Shown: positions 10,890 to 21,815, counted from the first letter of the stretch. The stretch is DNA of 64,000 bases from Zasmidium citrigriseum (GCA_002786025.1 NHNW01000028.1:310001-374000), one strand, 5' to 3'. A program made the numbers and translations. The notes: generated by a model from the sequence alone, not told the origin.

Positions 10890-11684
10890 TTAAATTGGCT
10901 CTTCCACAGTACATTCTGCAAACCCAATATAACATTCCTCAACCAGCTTACCCATGACCGCCGAATTGTCAAGTTGCAATTGGGTCAAGCAATGCTGCGT
11001 ATGTGCCATCTTGTTATGTTCTTCGTTCAGCCTGGCCCTGCCCTCCATGGCACGATGAAGTTGTCGAAGAACATGGACGCAGTGCGTAAGATGTTGTTCG
11101 CGGGTCGTGTAGACACGGCGGTCGTACTCTGTGACGCCGTTGGCTCGCAACGACAGGGCGTATTCGTCCTGCCATAGGTTAGCTATATTCATACCACGAA
11201 CTTGCTAACGTCCTCATACTTTGACATGATCCTTCCCTTCAACATCATAGAAGAATGGAAAAGGCCCATGAGCCCGTTCCTCGCTGAACAGCCACTCTCG
11301 ATATTCATACTCCGTGACCGGATCGATACATTGTGGAGCCACCCAATTGTTTGCCAGGAGGCTGAAGGTACAACCTCGCTCTTTGGCTTCTTCCGTCGAG
11401 TTCCCGCACGTCAAGGTCTTCTTCTCGTGCGGAACAGACGATGGTGTTGTTTGTCGCCAGACGAACAGGAGAGCGATCCAGAGGAGCAATATACTGATTG
11501 TCACAAGAGCCACTTCTCCTATCCTTCTCATTTGTGAGTGGCCGGCAGGCGGCGAACGAAAGGTCGTGCGTCTCTCCTTCTCATTATCTTGGCCATCCCG
11601 ATGCGGACTTGTGAGCGTTTCTTCAGAGGAGTTGACATCGCTTTCTCGAGCCATCTTGTAGACATGGTGTTTCCAGGGCCACAT
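10890..11684 (-). CDS. UstYa-like (DUF3328) oxidase family protein
   Basis: UstYa-family proteins act in oxidative cyclisation or other oxidations in fungal secondary metabolism, notably of ribosomally made peptides. Exon 1 ends at 11220, the intron is 11169-11219 (GTATGA...branch GCTAAC...GGCAG), and exon 2 is 10890-11168. One membrane segment (VALVTISILLLWIALLFVW) follows a charged cytosolic N-terminus. Exon 2 carries both family HxxHC motifs: HLTHC and HTQHC. I chose the ATG at 11684; 11654 or the upstream 11786 are also in frame. Length is about 246 residues. No precursor peptide gene with Kex2-spaced repeats, no UstYb partner and no tyrosinase is seen nearby, so its substrate is unknown. 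A truncated copy lies just downstream. Confidence 0.8.
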
Positions 11685-12560
11685 AGTCCTGTACTTGAGA
11701 TCGAAAAGTATGTTTGATATTCCAAGAGGTAACAAGATACATGCAAACCTACTGCCATGGACAGCTTTGCATCGAATTTCCCACACGTGTCAGAGAGTAA
11801 GTTGTCTCATAGCCACGACAAGTGGCCTTGCCAACGGCGTCGCGAATGAGAGGCCATTGCAATTCTTCGGCATAGCAGTGTGCCACAAGGCTGGCAGCTA
11901 CGGTCACCGAAATCAAGGCCGATGTTCTGCATTAAATGGGAGGTGACGTTATGACGAATATCTCAAGGGCATCAATAGACATCGCACGTGCAGTATGGGC
12001 CTAATGCCTCCAGATTGCGTTCGATACTCGTGGCATATCTGGTGTCCTTCTCGTTCGCTCTTGAGCCATGCCAGTCCGGTCTGTAGGGGATGTCTCTTGC
12101 GGATTCTCCGTTCTGATGGCCTGGTCAAAGCGGAATAACAGTCAAGTCGACCATACTCACCTTCACAGCCGATGAGTGGATTGGCTATCTGTTGCTTTCG
12201 GATGGACAGCGGCAGGAGAAGAGAGGACGCAGGGGAGGAGGTGAAGTAGTCTCGCCTCCGCGTGATTGCCTCAGATGTGAGCTACGCTAGCCACTTTCGT
12301 CTCTAGCGCAAAAGCCAATTTGCTGGCACTTCAACTTCACGTCCTCCCTTTCCATCTGAACAACTCGAAGAACAGTACTTGAGTCGTCATTCCACCACTC
12401 ATATCAGCTCAGAAAGACAGATTCTTGATTTCTCTCGATTGCCTGCTTCAAAATACTTCAATCGCTTGTCACGGAATTGTCTCTTCAACTTTGAAAGCCC
12501 CAGCATATGAACTGGACGTCGAGATCCCGAATATGAGACAGCTCAAGTACACAACTCGCC
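11685..12560. other. Intergenic region
   Basis: About 0.9 kb between the divergently oriented UstYa-like and Myb-like genes. Apart from the possible N-terminal extension of the former (to 11786), I see no gene or RNA. It probably holds both promoters. Confidence 0.5.
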
Positions 12561-13196
12561 ATGATCGCCTGTAACTTCTTCTTCGCCCGCAACATCAATA
12601 CCCATCAGTCATTGCGAATACAGTGCCCCCGTCGCGCTATCCGGCCTAGAAGATACTTTCACCCAGGCCATACGAGACTAGGAAAACGATGGTCCGCAGA
12701 GGAACTTGACAGGCTACGACAGCTGCCTAGGGATACAAAAGACCCGTGGGCCATCAAACATCATTTTCCACAACGCTCCTTGCTGGCGATCGATTTGAAA
12801 CGATGGCAGCTTAGCCGAGGTCCGAAAGACGAACGCCACAAACTACACCGCCCCAACACCAAAACGACTTGGTCAGAAGATGAAATTCAAAGGCTGTGGC
12901 AGCTTCGAGACCAGGAGAAGATGGGGTGGGAGGACGTCGCTCGGTCGATGGATAGGTCGGTCAAGTCGGTGAGGGCCAAGTACCGGTACACACAGGACCC
13001 CAGCCGCCGACGGGACGATCTTGTGCGTCAGATGAAATGGACCTCCGAAGAAGATGACATTTTGATTGCTTCGAGCGTTGAGAAGGCATCTGATGCAACA
13101 TTGCTTGCAAAGTTACCAGGGAGAACCGTGCCTTCGATCGTGGCACGTAGAAGGCGATTAAGTCGCCGGAATTACCGTCCTGGGAAGGCACCTTGA
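12561..13196 (+). CDS. Myb/SANT-like DNA-binding protein
   Basis: A 211-residue, strongly basic protein with three successive Myb/SANT-like repeats. The first is at about residues 42-80 (RWSAEELDRLRQL). The second is the best conserved, about 100-140 (TWSEDEIQRLWQL ... GWEDVARSMDRSVKSVRAKY). The third is at about 160-200 (KWTSEEDDILIAS ... LAKLPGRTVPSIVARR). Each has the tryptophan plus acidic helix 1 and the basic recognition helix. The N-terminus up to residue 40 is Arg-rich and could be a targeting or nuclear signal. Single exon, good start context (GCCATGATC). Likely a nuclear DNA-binding regulator. A role for the neighbouring UstYa-like gene is only a possibility from position. Confidence 0.7.
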   Translation: MIACNFFFARNINTHQSLRIQCPRRAIRPRRYFHPGHTRLGKRWSAEELDRLRQLPRDTKDPWAIKHHFPQRSLLAIDLKRWQLSRGPKDERHKLHRPNTKTTWSEDEIQRLWQLRDQEKMGWEDVARSMDRSVKSVRAKYRYTQDPSRRRDDLVRQMKWTSEEDDILIASSVEKASDATLLAKLPGRTVPSIVARRRRLSRRNYRPGKAP

Positions 13197-14287
13197 TATC
13201 AACGGCCAGTATCATACCCTTCAGAATGATGTGTCTTGGAGTACGCACACCCGCTCAGAATGGTGGCAGTATCGGCAATCTGGCCCATGGAGTGTGCATC
13301 GAACGTAATTTGCCTGACATGAGATAATGGCATGACATTGAAGGGGACACATCGGAGAATCCATCTAGGCAAAGACATCATCAACAACGATCTGTCAAAG
13401 TCCGCGAGCATTACCCAAGCCCTTCAATCCGGCGAAGACCAGAGCCCGATCGATCGTCAAAATGCTTAAGGATTACTCTCGTGCCCTATCTACGGAACCT
13501 GGAATCATAATACAGCTCACGCAGGTCTGAAATACGCACAACATGCCGAGCTCCACTGCAAGAGGTTCGAGGTTTACAAGTATGGATTGCATTGCATTGT
13601 ATACAGTATAGATACCCAAATTACTACTTTTTCCCGCCTATGATGCCTCGCCTTTTCGTTCTGAACGATCATGAAAGCTGAAGTACATATTCCAAGTCCG
13701 GATAGTCTGCCTTCTCTGAAATCATGTTCTGTTCCCAGCCACTTAACATCACACTTACATCCTTAGTCGCAGATGTTCTCGGGGAGATGATCCGAACCAA
13801 GCTCAACCTTCCTAAGGAAGCTCTCTTCTACAGTAGCAGATCAACGAGCTCCCCAGTTGTTTTTCGATAGTGATCTCAGCAGCATATGCATTGAATACGG
13901 CAATGGATACGCCTCTCGTCCCCCGAGAAAACTGCAGAGCATCCGGAGATCTATGTACAGGAACTACATCCTTGGCTTTGCGGGTGAGGCACAGGGCAGT
14001 CTTGGAGTGAAGCTAAAAGTTAGAGGAGTGAAGATGGAGGTGAGGCCAGAAGTCACAGAAGTAAAGTTAGAAGTGAAGCCAAGAGGAAGAGAAGTGAAGG
14101 CAGAAGTGAAGCTAAGAGTAAGAGAAGATGAAAGTGAAGCTAGGAGTAAATCCGCACAGACAGCTTTCAGATGCCTTACTAGCTTTGTATAAACATGTTA
14201 TGCACCGGGACGCCGCGCTCAAAAAGCAATACCCCCATAATACATTCCCACACCTCCCTCCCAGAACCCAGCTGTCGCTATACGTGC
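13197..14287. other. Intergenic region with repeat tract
   Basis: About 1.1 kb with no supportable gene. The 13857-14192 plus-strand frame is driven by the GAAGTGA repeat and looks artefactual. Confidence 0.6.
14000..14145 (+). repeat. Degenerate GAAGTGAAG minisatellite
   Basis: Units of roughly 15-21 bp around the core GAAGTGAAG-C-NAGAG are repeated with drift. In one frame they translate to alternating Lys-Val/Glu-Val. The unit resembles the tract at 10766-10860, which flanks the UstYa/Myb segment on the other side. Confidence 0.6.
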
Positions 14288-15793
14288 TCAACCCTCGAAT
14301 AGCTCTATCTTTACAACCTCGGGAGTCAAGGTCTCGAGATCCATCAAGACTATCTCTCCGGTTTCCCTAAACCTAGGCACAGCTACAAGCCTAACCTGCT
14401 GCCCCTGAGGCCCCTCGATAACCGCAGTCTCGAAGCGGGGCTGGTTGCCAACGAAATAGACGTGCGGACATTCCTTCATGACGAATCGATCGCCATCCTG
14501 GAAGGGATAGCACCACAGTGTGTCCGGTGCGGTGGGAGCGGTTAATCGCCATCGCAGCATTGCCTCCATCATCTCCAGCCGCTCCTCGCCGTTGACGTAC
14601 TTGTATACGTCGTCGAGCGTCTGGCCGCCTGCGCCGAGGAACCGCCAGCCGTCGATGTCGATTTCGCTGGGATTGGTGGAGGTGTCGAACCAATTCGGGG
14701 GGTCTGATTTGCTGGGCTGGATGTTTTCGATGTAGGCTCTTGAGTGTGGGAATATGGCTGCGTGGATGGGTTGTTGTGGTAGTGCGGTTGATGTGGGATC
14801 GGTCGGCCCTGGGAGGAGTGTGATGGGCATTGATGGTAGGAGGGATGCGAGCCAGGTGTCGAGTCGATCGGTTGGGGCTGCGTTGTAAGAGGAAGCGTCG
14901 TAGCCGTACGTCTTCTTGCCCGTCTTCTTTACAGCTGCCACGTCTTCTCGAGAGGGAATTGGCTGAGCGTGGGCGAGCGAGTTGCCGGCGATGATCAACC
15001 TGGAGATGTCTGCAGCCTCGCTCTGCTCTTCTGAACCTGTCGCCTCGCCCAGTAGCCATTCCAACAGCAGATCCAAGGACAGGGTATCCCCAGCGTCACC
15101 ACTTATGCTCAAGCCGGACACAATCGCAACCTTACCACCACTCGGTCTCTCCTGATCCAGCACACTCTTTCCTTTCTTCGCAGCCTGCCCATCATCCCTC
15201 TCCCATCTCTGCGGCTGCCTCGGCAGATCCGGCACTCTCATATCCAGAACCTCAAAGTCTCCATCCGAGTTCTCAGTCCCCAGCACCGAGATAATAGCTC
15301 CCGTCACCAACAGCCAATCCTTCAACGAACTCCCCGTCAACCTCAACCGTCCACTCTCATCTTCCAGCATAACCTGCTCTCCCTCCCCAGCATACTTCTC
15401 CCGCGGCGGCGGCGCAGCAATCCAGTGCTCTTTCCCGATATCCTCCAGCACATTCGGCTTCAAGGGCATCTCCATGTAGACTGTCCCAATGACCCAGCAC
15501 AGGTTACCCTGCCGGACATCCAGGACTCGATCCACCTTCTTCGCTGCTTGACCGGCTATCTCGAAATCAGAGAACGCTTCTGCTGCTATTCGCTCCACAG
15601 CGGACTTGAGCTGGGCCAGTCGCGCGAAGTACATGTCGGCATACTGCTGCTGGTAATGCTTCGTCTCGCCGCGGGGTAGGGTGTAGGTCTGGAGGGGAGT
15701 GTAGACGCATTGTGTTCGTTCGAGGGTGGGTGGTTCTTCGTCTGAGGGTCTGGACAGCAGAGCGCCGTCGCTCACGCCGTTGGATATGGCCAT
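14288..15793 (-). CDS. POL31: DNA polymerase delta small (second) subunit
   Basis: This is the B-subunit of replicative DNA polymerase delta (Pol31/Hys2 in budding yeast, Cdc1 in fission yeast, POLD2 in animals), a nuclear replication factor. It is a single exon of 501 residues, the normal size. The N-terminal part carries the OB-fold region (about residues 30-200, including the segment QGNLCWVIGTVYMEMPLKPN). The C-terminal part is the inactive phosphoesterase-like domain (about 215-470). That domain includes the segments VAIVSGLSISGD, LLPGPTDPTS, FLGAGGQTLDDVYKY and CPHVYFVGNQP typical of POLD2 homologs. The gene diverges from an F-box gene across 358 bp. Confidence 0.93.
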   Translation of the reverse strand: MAISNGVSDGALLSRPSDEEPPTLERTQCVYTPLQTYTLPRGETKHYQQQYADMYFARLAQLKSAVERIAAEAFSDFEIAGQAAKKVDRVLDVRQGNLCWVIGTVYMEMPLKPNVLEDIGKEHWIAAPPPREKYAGEGEQVMLEDESGRLRLTGSSLKDWLLVTGAIISVLGTENSDGDFEVLDMRVPDLPRQPQRWERDDGQAAKKGKSVLDQERPSGGKVAIVSGLSISGDAGDTLSLDLLLEWLLGEATGSEEQSEAADISRLIIAGNSLAHAQPIPSREDVAAVKKTGKKTYGYDASSYNAAPTDRLDTWLASLLPSMPITLLPGPTDPTSTALPQQPIHAAIFPHSRAYIENIQPSKSDPPNWFDTSTNPSEIDIDGWRFLGAGGQTLDDVYKYVNGEERLEMMEAMLRWRLTAPTAPDTLWCYPFQDGDRFVMKECPHVYFVGNQPRFETAVIEGPQGQQVRLVAVPRFRETGEIVLMDLETLTPEVVKIELFEG

Positions 15794-16151
15794 TGTGAGT
15801 GAGTGAACGAATGTTGGCTTCTGGAAGTTCGAAGATGGAAAGCGCGTCGACGCGATACTGACGCGCTTTGATGAGTAAGCAAAGTGAGTCCCGTCTGCGC
15901 TTGCTGAGCTCGACTTCTCTTCTTCTTCTCAAGCTCGATCGCAATCTCCATTCAATGGACTTCTCAAACGCAACATCATCATCGCAGACTGCCACTGCCG
16001 CTGAGAAGAGAATCACATGATACACGAGTAAGAGTTTTCCTTGCGGTCTACCTCTCCTCTGATCTCATCCTCTCACGTGGTTGTGAAGCTCTACTTTATC
16101 CTCATTAACCGCCACGCAGTCTTCGAGCCGCAACAAAACAGTCTCGTCAAG
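15794..16151. promoter_or_regulatory. Divergent promoter of POL31 and an F-box gene
   Basis: 358 bp between two divergent starts. A TCACGTGG element (CACGTG E-box) lies near 16075-16080. No gene is seen. Confidence 0.45.
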
Positions 16152-16796
16152 ATGGAACCGCCGGAGGAACGTCTTGGCAAGAACTCTTCCGAACATTTGT
16201 CTGGCATCCAGACTGCCAATGCCGATGCCGTCGACAAGGTTATGGCCACATACGAGCTACTTGAGATGATCCTCTGCGAGCTGCCACTTTTCGACATTGC
16301 ACAAATCCAGCGTGTCTGCCAAACATTCAGAGATATAGTCAAGAACTCGAAGTCGGTACATCGAGCTGCAGGTCGCCATCCATGGCTTGCATCAACAGTG
16401 CCACGGAATCCCGACCAAGACCGCATCACTTGTTATCCAGCCTCGCCTTTCAAGCACGGACTGATCTTCGAAAATGGCCAAAGTCGACCACGAGACCTGA
16501 AATTCTTCAGCATGGAGATTCTGCCAATTGGTTTCCGACTCAAGGACGATCTCATCGAGTTGGAATTCACAAATTGTTCCACGGCTTGGTCTGAATGGGA
16601 CCCCACGATCATCCCCACCCAGACTGCAATGTCGACCCAACTGTGGCGCTTCGTACCGCTGACATCTCCCGGCATGACTACAAGCGCTATCTTTCAGTTC
16701 TACGACAGATGGTGCAAGTCCACCTACTCATCATACTTTCAAGCTGGCAGCACCCTGGGGGATCTATTCGATTGGCTTGCTGCTCGAACCAAGTGA
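16152..16796 (+). CDS. F-box domain protein
   Basis: The protein is 214 residues. The F-box spans about residues 28-70 (start near ATYELLEMILCELP, with FDIAQIQRVCQTFRDIVKNS following), the Skp1-binding part of SCF ubiquitin ligases. The C-terminal half has no repeat motif that I recognise and would bind the target. The start is the ATG at 16152 (context AAGATGGAA). The frame is open upstream to 16041, but that part is rich in leader-like residues. Small single-exon F-box proteins of this type are an expanded, poorly characterised group in Dothideomycetes. The target is unknown. Confidence 0.75.
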   Translation: MEPPEERLGKNSSEHLSGIQTANADAVDKVMATYELLEMILCELPLFDIAQIQRVCQTFRDIVKNSKSVHRAAGRHPWLASTVPRNPDQDRITCYPASPFKHGLIFENGQSRPRDLKFFSMEILPIGFRLKDDLIELEFTNCSTAWSEWDPTIIPTQTAMSTQLWRFVPLTSPGMTTSAIFQFYDRWCKSTYSSYFQAGSTLGDLFDWLAARTK

Positions 16797-17596
16797 TGGA
16801 AAGGCGGGCTTGCTGTGTTATCCCGACGTCTAGTCCCAAGAGACGTGGACAATCAGCAAATCATAAAGAATGAGACAGACGACTGCGTTGGGAGAAGAAT
16901 GTGCTTCACAAGCAGCGGGAACTTCATGCCGGCTAATTAGTTTGATCGTTGTCATTGTGGAAACAAAGGCAGGGCGGAATGCCAACCTTCAATGACTCGA
17001 CCTTTTGATGTCTTCCAGTCCTTCTGTAACATTGGATGTAACAGCGCAGACCAGAAAGTCTACGGGTGAGATTCACATGTGAAAGACGACTGGCTGTCCT
17101 ACGAGTCTCGGCTCTGGAACCCTGGCTGCCCTGCATAGACCCCCAAATTCTGACGTGGCCAATGGCTGGGCCGACGCTCGATGGCAAAAAGCCGCCCCCG
17201 CCGCCAACCACTCTCGCCAACTTCACCACCCACGTTGTCTTGTCTCGTCTCTTTTCACATGTGATTCCGCGGCACAGTCCCAACAGACGCTGCGCTCTTC
17301 TTCCTCGTTTTCTTTGCTGTCAACACCACCCAGTCCTTACCTACACGCGGCGACAGTCCGAATTTCGAACACCAGCCCGACAACGGCCATCCTCATTTGT
17401 TAAGCTTTCTACCGGCCCAAAAGCAAAAGGAGTCTCCCGCCCACGCGATCTGCTACTGCTGCCGACTTGACGTAGTGAACCCGGGGTAACAAACACTCCT
17501 CTTCATACCACTGCTTCACTGCAAGAAACAGACCACACAGAGACCGACAGACACTGCGCCTATTTTGCCGCGCGTTCAACACCGCACTTGGCAGCC
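16797..17596. other. Intergenic region and probable promoter of the PAQR gene
   Basis: 800 bp. The plus-strand frame 17066-17470 is low complexity and unsupported. The last ~200 bp are C/A-rich, as expected for a 5' leader. No other feature is seen. Confidence 0.5.
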
Positions 17597-19099
17597 ATGC
17601 CATCATACACCACCATGACCACCTGCACGAAGATGTCTGAGGCGCGCGAGGAGCCGACTGTGGGCGCCTCCTCTGGCACCGATTTTGACGTGGACCATGA
17701 CCGAGCCATGAAGCGCCGGAGACACTCTTCATACAATCCGCGACATCTCAGCATAGAGGAGAATGCGCAGCTTATGGTCGACCGCTTCCTGAACGACCTC
17801 GGCAAGAGATTGGAGATGTTGGAGACATATGGCCATTTGAAATTTGACGAGGGAGTCAAGAGCGTGCATGATACACTTCGGGCTGTGCATGACAGATGCA
17901 ACAGAGTTTCAGATGATATTATGGATGCGGGAAGAAGAAGGCATAAGATCATGGTGGAGACGCTGGAAGCAAGGTATCGCGATGCCTTGGCGAGGAAAGA
18001 TACATTCGAGCAGAAGGTGCAGGAGGGCGTGAAAGTGCTGGAAGCGAACTTGACGGCACTGGAACAGAGGGCATACAAGATGAAAGAGGCGGGTCTTGCG
18101 GCCACAGCTCACGAGATGCTGGATTCGAGTATTGCGTACATGGACCGGACGTCGACTAAAGCTGCCGAAATTGTACACGAGGGTGCCGATGCCGCTCGAC
18201 GGGCGAAAGAGCGCATGAAGATCAAGATCGAAGCGGCCATTGCTCACGCCCGCCAGCACGGCTTAATCACCTACGATATGCTGCCCGAACCGTGGCGGGT
18301 GAATCCACACATCAAGAAAGGCTACCGCTTTTCCGAGACGAAGATTGATTGCATCCGATCATGCTTCACCCTTTCGAACGAGTTCGTCAACATTTGGTCG
18401 CACGCAATCGGTTTAATCATCGTCCTGGCGCTCGCCTTCTACGTCTACCCACGCACGCCTGCTTTCGAGTCTGCAACACGTTTCGACATCTTCATTGCGG
18501 GCTGCTTCTTCTTTGCGGCATGCAAATGCCTGGTCTGCAGCACCATGTGGCACGCCATGTCCTCGATTTCGAACCAAACGCTTATGGAGCGCTTCGCATG
18601 CGTTGATTACACCGGCATCTCTCTCCTCGTTGCAGCGAGTATCATGACGACTGAATATACTGCTTTCTACTGCGAGCCTTGGAGCCGATGGACATACATG
18701 ACCCTGACCTTTGTCCTCGGCGTCGGAGGTACAATCCTCCCATGGCACCCTACCTTCAACCGCGCCGACATGGCGTGGGCTCGAGTCGGCTTCTACGTAT
18801 CCCTGGCAGCGACCGGCTTCTTCCCCATCGCGCAGCTCACCTACGAGCGCAGCTGGGCGGAAACAAGCTACTTCTACGCGCCCATCATGAAGTCCATTCT
18901 CGTCTACCTCGGCGGCGCCATCCTCTACGCCGGCAAGATCCCTGAACGCTTCCTCCCCGGCTGGTTCGACTACGCCGGCTGCAGCCACAACATCTGGCAT
19001 TTCGCCGTCCTCGGCGGCATCCTCTTCCACTATACCGCCATGCAGAGCTTCTTCAAAGTGGCTTTCCAACGAGCGGAGATCGGCTGCTCGGCCTATTAG
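17597..19099 (+). CDS. PAQR / hemolysin-III family membrane protein, Izh3-like
   Basis: Progestin/adipoQ receptor family protein; the yeast Izh members affect zinc and lipid homeostasis. It is a single exon of 500 residues. The first ~220 residues are cytosolic and helical (a long Ala/Glu/Lys-rich coiled-coil-like part), the enlarged N-terminus seen in Izh3-type members. Then come the PAQR signatures: PWRVNPHIKKGYRF; SNEFVNIWSHAIG before TM1; the conserved Ser/His segment CSTMWHAMSS after TM2; and the last metal-ligand motif HNIWH (residues about 466-470), followed by HYTAMQ. Seven membrane segments are apparent. The start is the ATG at 17597; an in-frame TTG three codons earlier is not a likely start. 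Confidence 0.88.
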   Translation: MPSYTTMTTCTKMSEAREEPTVGASSGTDFDVDHDRAMKRRRHSSYNPRHLSIEENAQLMVDRFLNDLGKRLEMLETYGHLKFDEGVKSVHDTLRAVHDRCNRVSDDIMDAGRRRHKIMVETLEARYRDALARKDTFEQKVQEGVKVLEANLTALEQRAYKMKEAGLAATAHEMLDSSIAYMDRTSTKAAEIVHEGADAARRAKERMKIKIEAAIAHARQHGLITYDMLPEPWRVNPHIKKGYRFSETKIDCIRSCFTLSNEFVNIWSHAIGLIIVLALAFYVYPRTPAFESATRFDIFIAGCFFFAACKCLVCSTMWHAMSSISNQTLMERFACVDYTGISLLVAASIMTTEYTAFYCEPWSRWTYMTLTFVLGVGGTILPWHPTFNRADMAWARVGFYVSLAATGFFPIAQLTYERSWAETSYFYAPIMKSILVYLGGAILYAGKIPERFLPGWFDYAGCSHNIWHFAVLGGILFHYTAMQSFFKVAFQRAEIGCSAY

Positions 19100-20385
19100 A
19101 GTATAGATTTGTCTGTCTCAACACAGATGTGGACTTGACGACAGGATAGAGCGGGTTCTGTACAGTTCAACCTGCTCGGTGCATGCCCCCGGTGTGGGGT
19201 ATAGAGGTTTAGAGATTTGCATGTGGTGTTCGAGGAGAACGCCTGGCGTCTGCTTTGATTTGGTAGCGTTCTAGCGAATGGCATATTCTCTGGATTCTGG
19301 TATCTATTTTTTCTTTCTTGCTGTCCGGCTACCTTTGAAAGAGCTGTTCCTGGGGCACTGGCTAATGAGAGGAGCGCAGATCCTTCACGTTGGACTGGGA
19401 TGCCAAGCAGACACGAGTGATGGAGTTACGCGAGGGCGTAAGGATTATCAAAGATTGACCCACGAAGACACGCGCTCACACGTGAGCTAATAATGGAGAC
19501 GAAGCTGGAAGCATTGCACTGACGAGGTCTCGGCGAAATGTCACACATTGCTTCTGGGAAAACTGACGATGCCCTGCAGCAGTGTCCGAAGCTGATGCCG
19601 CGTGGTCAATGTATAGGATGCCTGGACGTTGCTTATCCGAGTATCAAGCACTGCAAAGCAGACAGCAGTACGAATCAGACCTGAGGCCACAGCTCGGAAA
19701 AGGCAGCCGAGCCTCACAGCCTGATTCGCTTCTTGTGATCGAAGAGCATCGAGCCATTGCCAGGACTGCGGGGTATTGGCAATTCGAACATGTTCTCTCT
19801 CTCCAATAGGTGGATCTGGACGACCAGGGAACCACATGGCACATGGAGCTCCCTTTTCTGCCACATGGCCACGGCCAGACTCCACGTGGTGGCGCCTTGA
19901 ACGGAAGTGGATGGGCCGTGGAGCGACAATCGCCCCCCTCCTCGAACAAGATGCAAAGCAGTGACTTCCTGAATGCACATCGATACCTCCGGCCGACCCA
20001 AAAGTCTTGCTGTGACAAACTCTGGATGAAACATCACCATGTTTGTTCAATCGCGGCGGGGAGTATCGGAACATGAAGTTCTGCAGCAGCTCGCCAATGA
20101 CGTCTTCACGAGATCGATGAAGAGAGCAGTCGGATGTAGACTGCCGAAATTTCCAACGCGGCGACACGAGCGGGCAGAAAAGTAGGTAGTCTCATTGGCT
20201 TGAACAAACTTCCGGGCTGCCAGGCTCAGCCGCGTTGGAAGGCTTAGGGTTAAAATGGGACATCTGAGTGGCGATATTGCCGAAGACATTGCTCTTTCTT
20301 GAGACTGCTTTCATAGGTCGTTTGGCCCCACTGCAAAGCAGACGACGACGACGGGGGAAAGGCCTGTTGTAGCCTGCTTTACGAA
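19100..20385. other. Intergenic region
   Basis: About 1.3 kb. The longest frame (minus 19541-20167, 208 codons) has composition and lacks motifs in a way that suggests a chance ORF. No RNA or repeat is recognised. Confidence 0.6.
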
Positions 20386-21457
20386 ATGACATTCTTCGAT
20401 GCGAGAACGTTCAATCCGATCAACCTGGAAAACAAGGTCTTCGTCATAACGGGTAAGTTTGTTTCTCTGGCATTTCCTTGGTGCAGTATTCGAAGACTGA
20501 TTTTGGCACATATCAGGCGGTGGGAGCGGCATTGGTGCAGCAACGGTCCGATATCTCAGTGACTTAGGAGCGAAAGTGGTCTTTGGTGATGTCGACGAAG
20601 TAGCAAGTCGCTCCCTCATCTCGACGATTCCAGGCCAGAACGTCGACTTCCAGCTTTGCGATGTTCGCAATTACAAAGAAGTGGTTGGCCTCTGCCGTTA
20701 CGCCTTCGAAAAGTATGGCGTTCTCGACCATGCTATCGCCAACGCAGGGAGGATCGAGCAACGCGGATGGTTCGACGCAGACCTGACGATTGAGAGCGTG
20801 GCCGAGGAGCCGGACACGACGGTTCTGGACATTAATCTCAAGGGTCTTGCGTACTTCGCTCGGGTGGCGAGTGTCTACATGGCTCATGACAAGTCTCCAG
20901 AGCAAGACAAGAGCCTGACGCTTTTGAGCTCGGCGGCCGGATTCATTGAGAGTCGAGGCTTGTACTTGTATCAAGCGAGCAAGCATGGTGTGTTGGGTTT
21001 GCTGAGGACTGCCCGTCTAGCTTTTCCAGACACCATGAAGGGGATCCGAGTCAACGCACTGTGCCCATCTTTCGTCCGGACGAGAATGACGCAAGATCTT
21101 GCTGCGGTCTGGGAGAAAGCAGGTCTGCCTGTCAATGAGCCCGAGGATCTGGCCAAAGCCATTGCCGCCGTGGCATGCGCGGACAAATCAGTCGCCACGA
21201 ACATGCTCCAGCATGAGGTGATGTCAGAGGCCACGGTTGATACTCATGCGTTGCCGAACAGCGGAGGTATAGATTGGGATCGGGTCGATAGAACAGATGG
21301 CCTGACTGGTCGGAGTTTCTATGTTGAGGGGGGTCTTTGCTGGGATATCGAGGAGGGTTTGGACCGGACGAGACATCTGTGGCTCGGGTCGAAAGCGAAT
21401 GCTAATGTGTGCCGCACACAGGCGCTGCTCAAAAAGGCGGGATTTCGAGAAAGATGA
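20386..21457 (+). CDS. Short-chain dehydrogenase/reductase (15-hydroxyprostaglandin-dehydrogenase-like)
   Basis: NAD(P)-dependent oxidoreductase of the classical SDR fold. Exon 1 is 20386-20452, the intron 20453-20516 (GTAAGT...ATCAG), and exon 2 20517-21457; about 335 residues. The intron splits the cofactor motif: joined, it reads TGGGSGIG (TGxxxGxG). Other signatures are the NAG motif (ANAGR), active-site Ser in LLSSAAGF and the YxxxK pair in YLYQASKHG. The overall similarity is to fungal SDRs annotated as 15-PGDH-like; the natural substrate is unknown. The C-terminus is about 60 residues longer than a minimal SDR. Confidence 0.88.
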
Positions 21458-21815
21458 CGTTCTTCCTGGGGAATGGGTATCGTCGTGAAGGTCATAGGGT
21501 GTTTTCGGACGTGAATGAGGCAGGTTCTGTGATGTTCACGCGTATCGGGCATTTGGCTTCGCGACAAGATCTCCTGGGTAATACATCCATAGTGCAGCTT
21601 AGGGCTAGAAGATGGGATATGGAGGTGGTGCATGTAGATCGGGTGAATGTTGGTGAAGGTTACAGCACCACGAGCCGAACTTGGGAAGTGATGACTTGGA
21701 GAAAGTCACGTGCCTTCGTCTCACGCTCGGCTATTCTTGCCACTTGAAAGCGCGTCTCCTTCCCTCCACTTCGCGCGCTGAGCTCCATCAACTTCCAACA
21801 CCACACAATCACAAC
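21458..21815. promoter_or_regulatory. Intergenic region, promoter of the TPR/F-box gene
   Basis: 358 bp. It contains a CACGTG E-box near 21709-21714. No gene is supported. Confidence 0.4.

Noticed and set aside
10890..13196. RiPP cluster around the UstYa-like gene
   Set aside because: No precursor with Kex2-spaced core repeats, no peptidase, no tyrosinase or methyltransferase adjacent; only the relic hints at it.
13857..14192. 111-codon ORF with Lys-Val/Glu-Val repeats
   Set aside because: The repeats are a by-product of the GAAGTGAAG minisatellite; the rest of the frame has no coding character.
19541..20167. 208-codon minus-strand ORF in the gap after the PAQR gene
   Set aside because: No motif, erratic composition, overlapping frames on the other strand of similar quality; looks like a chance ORF.
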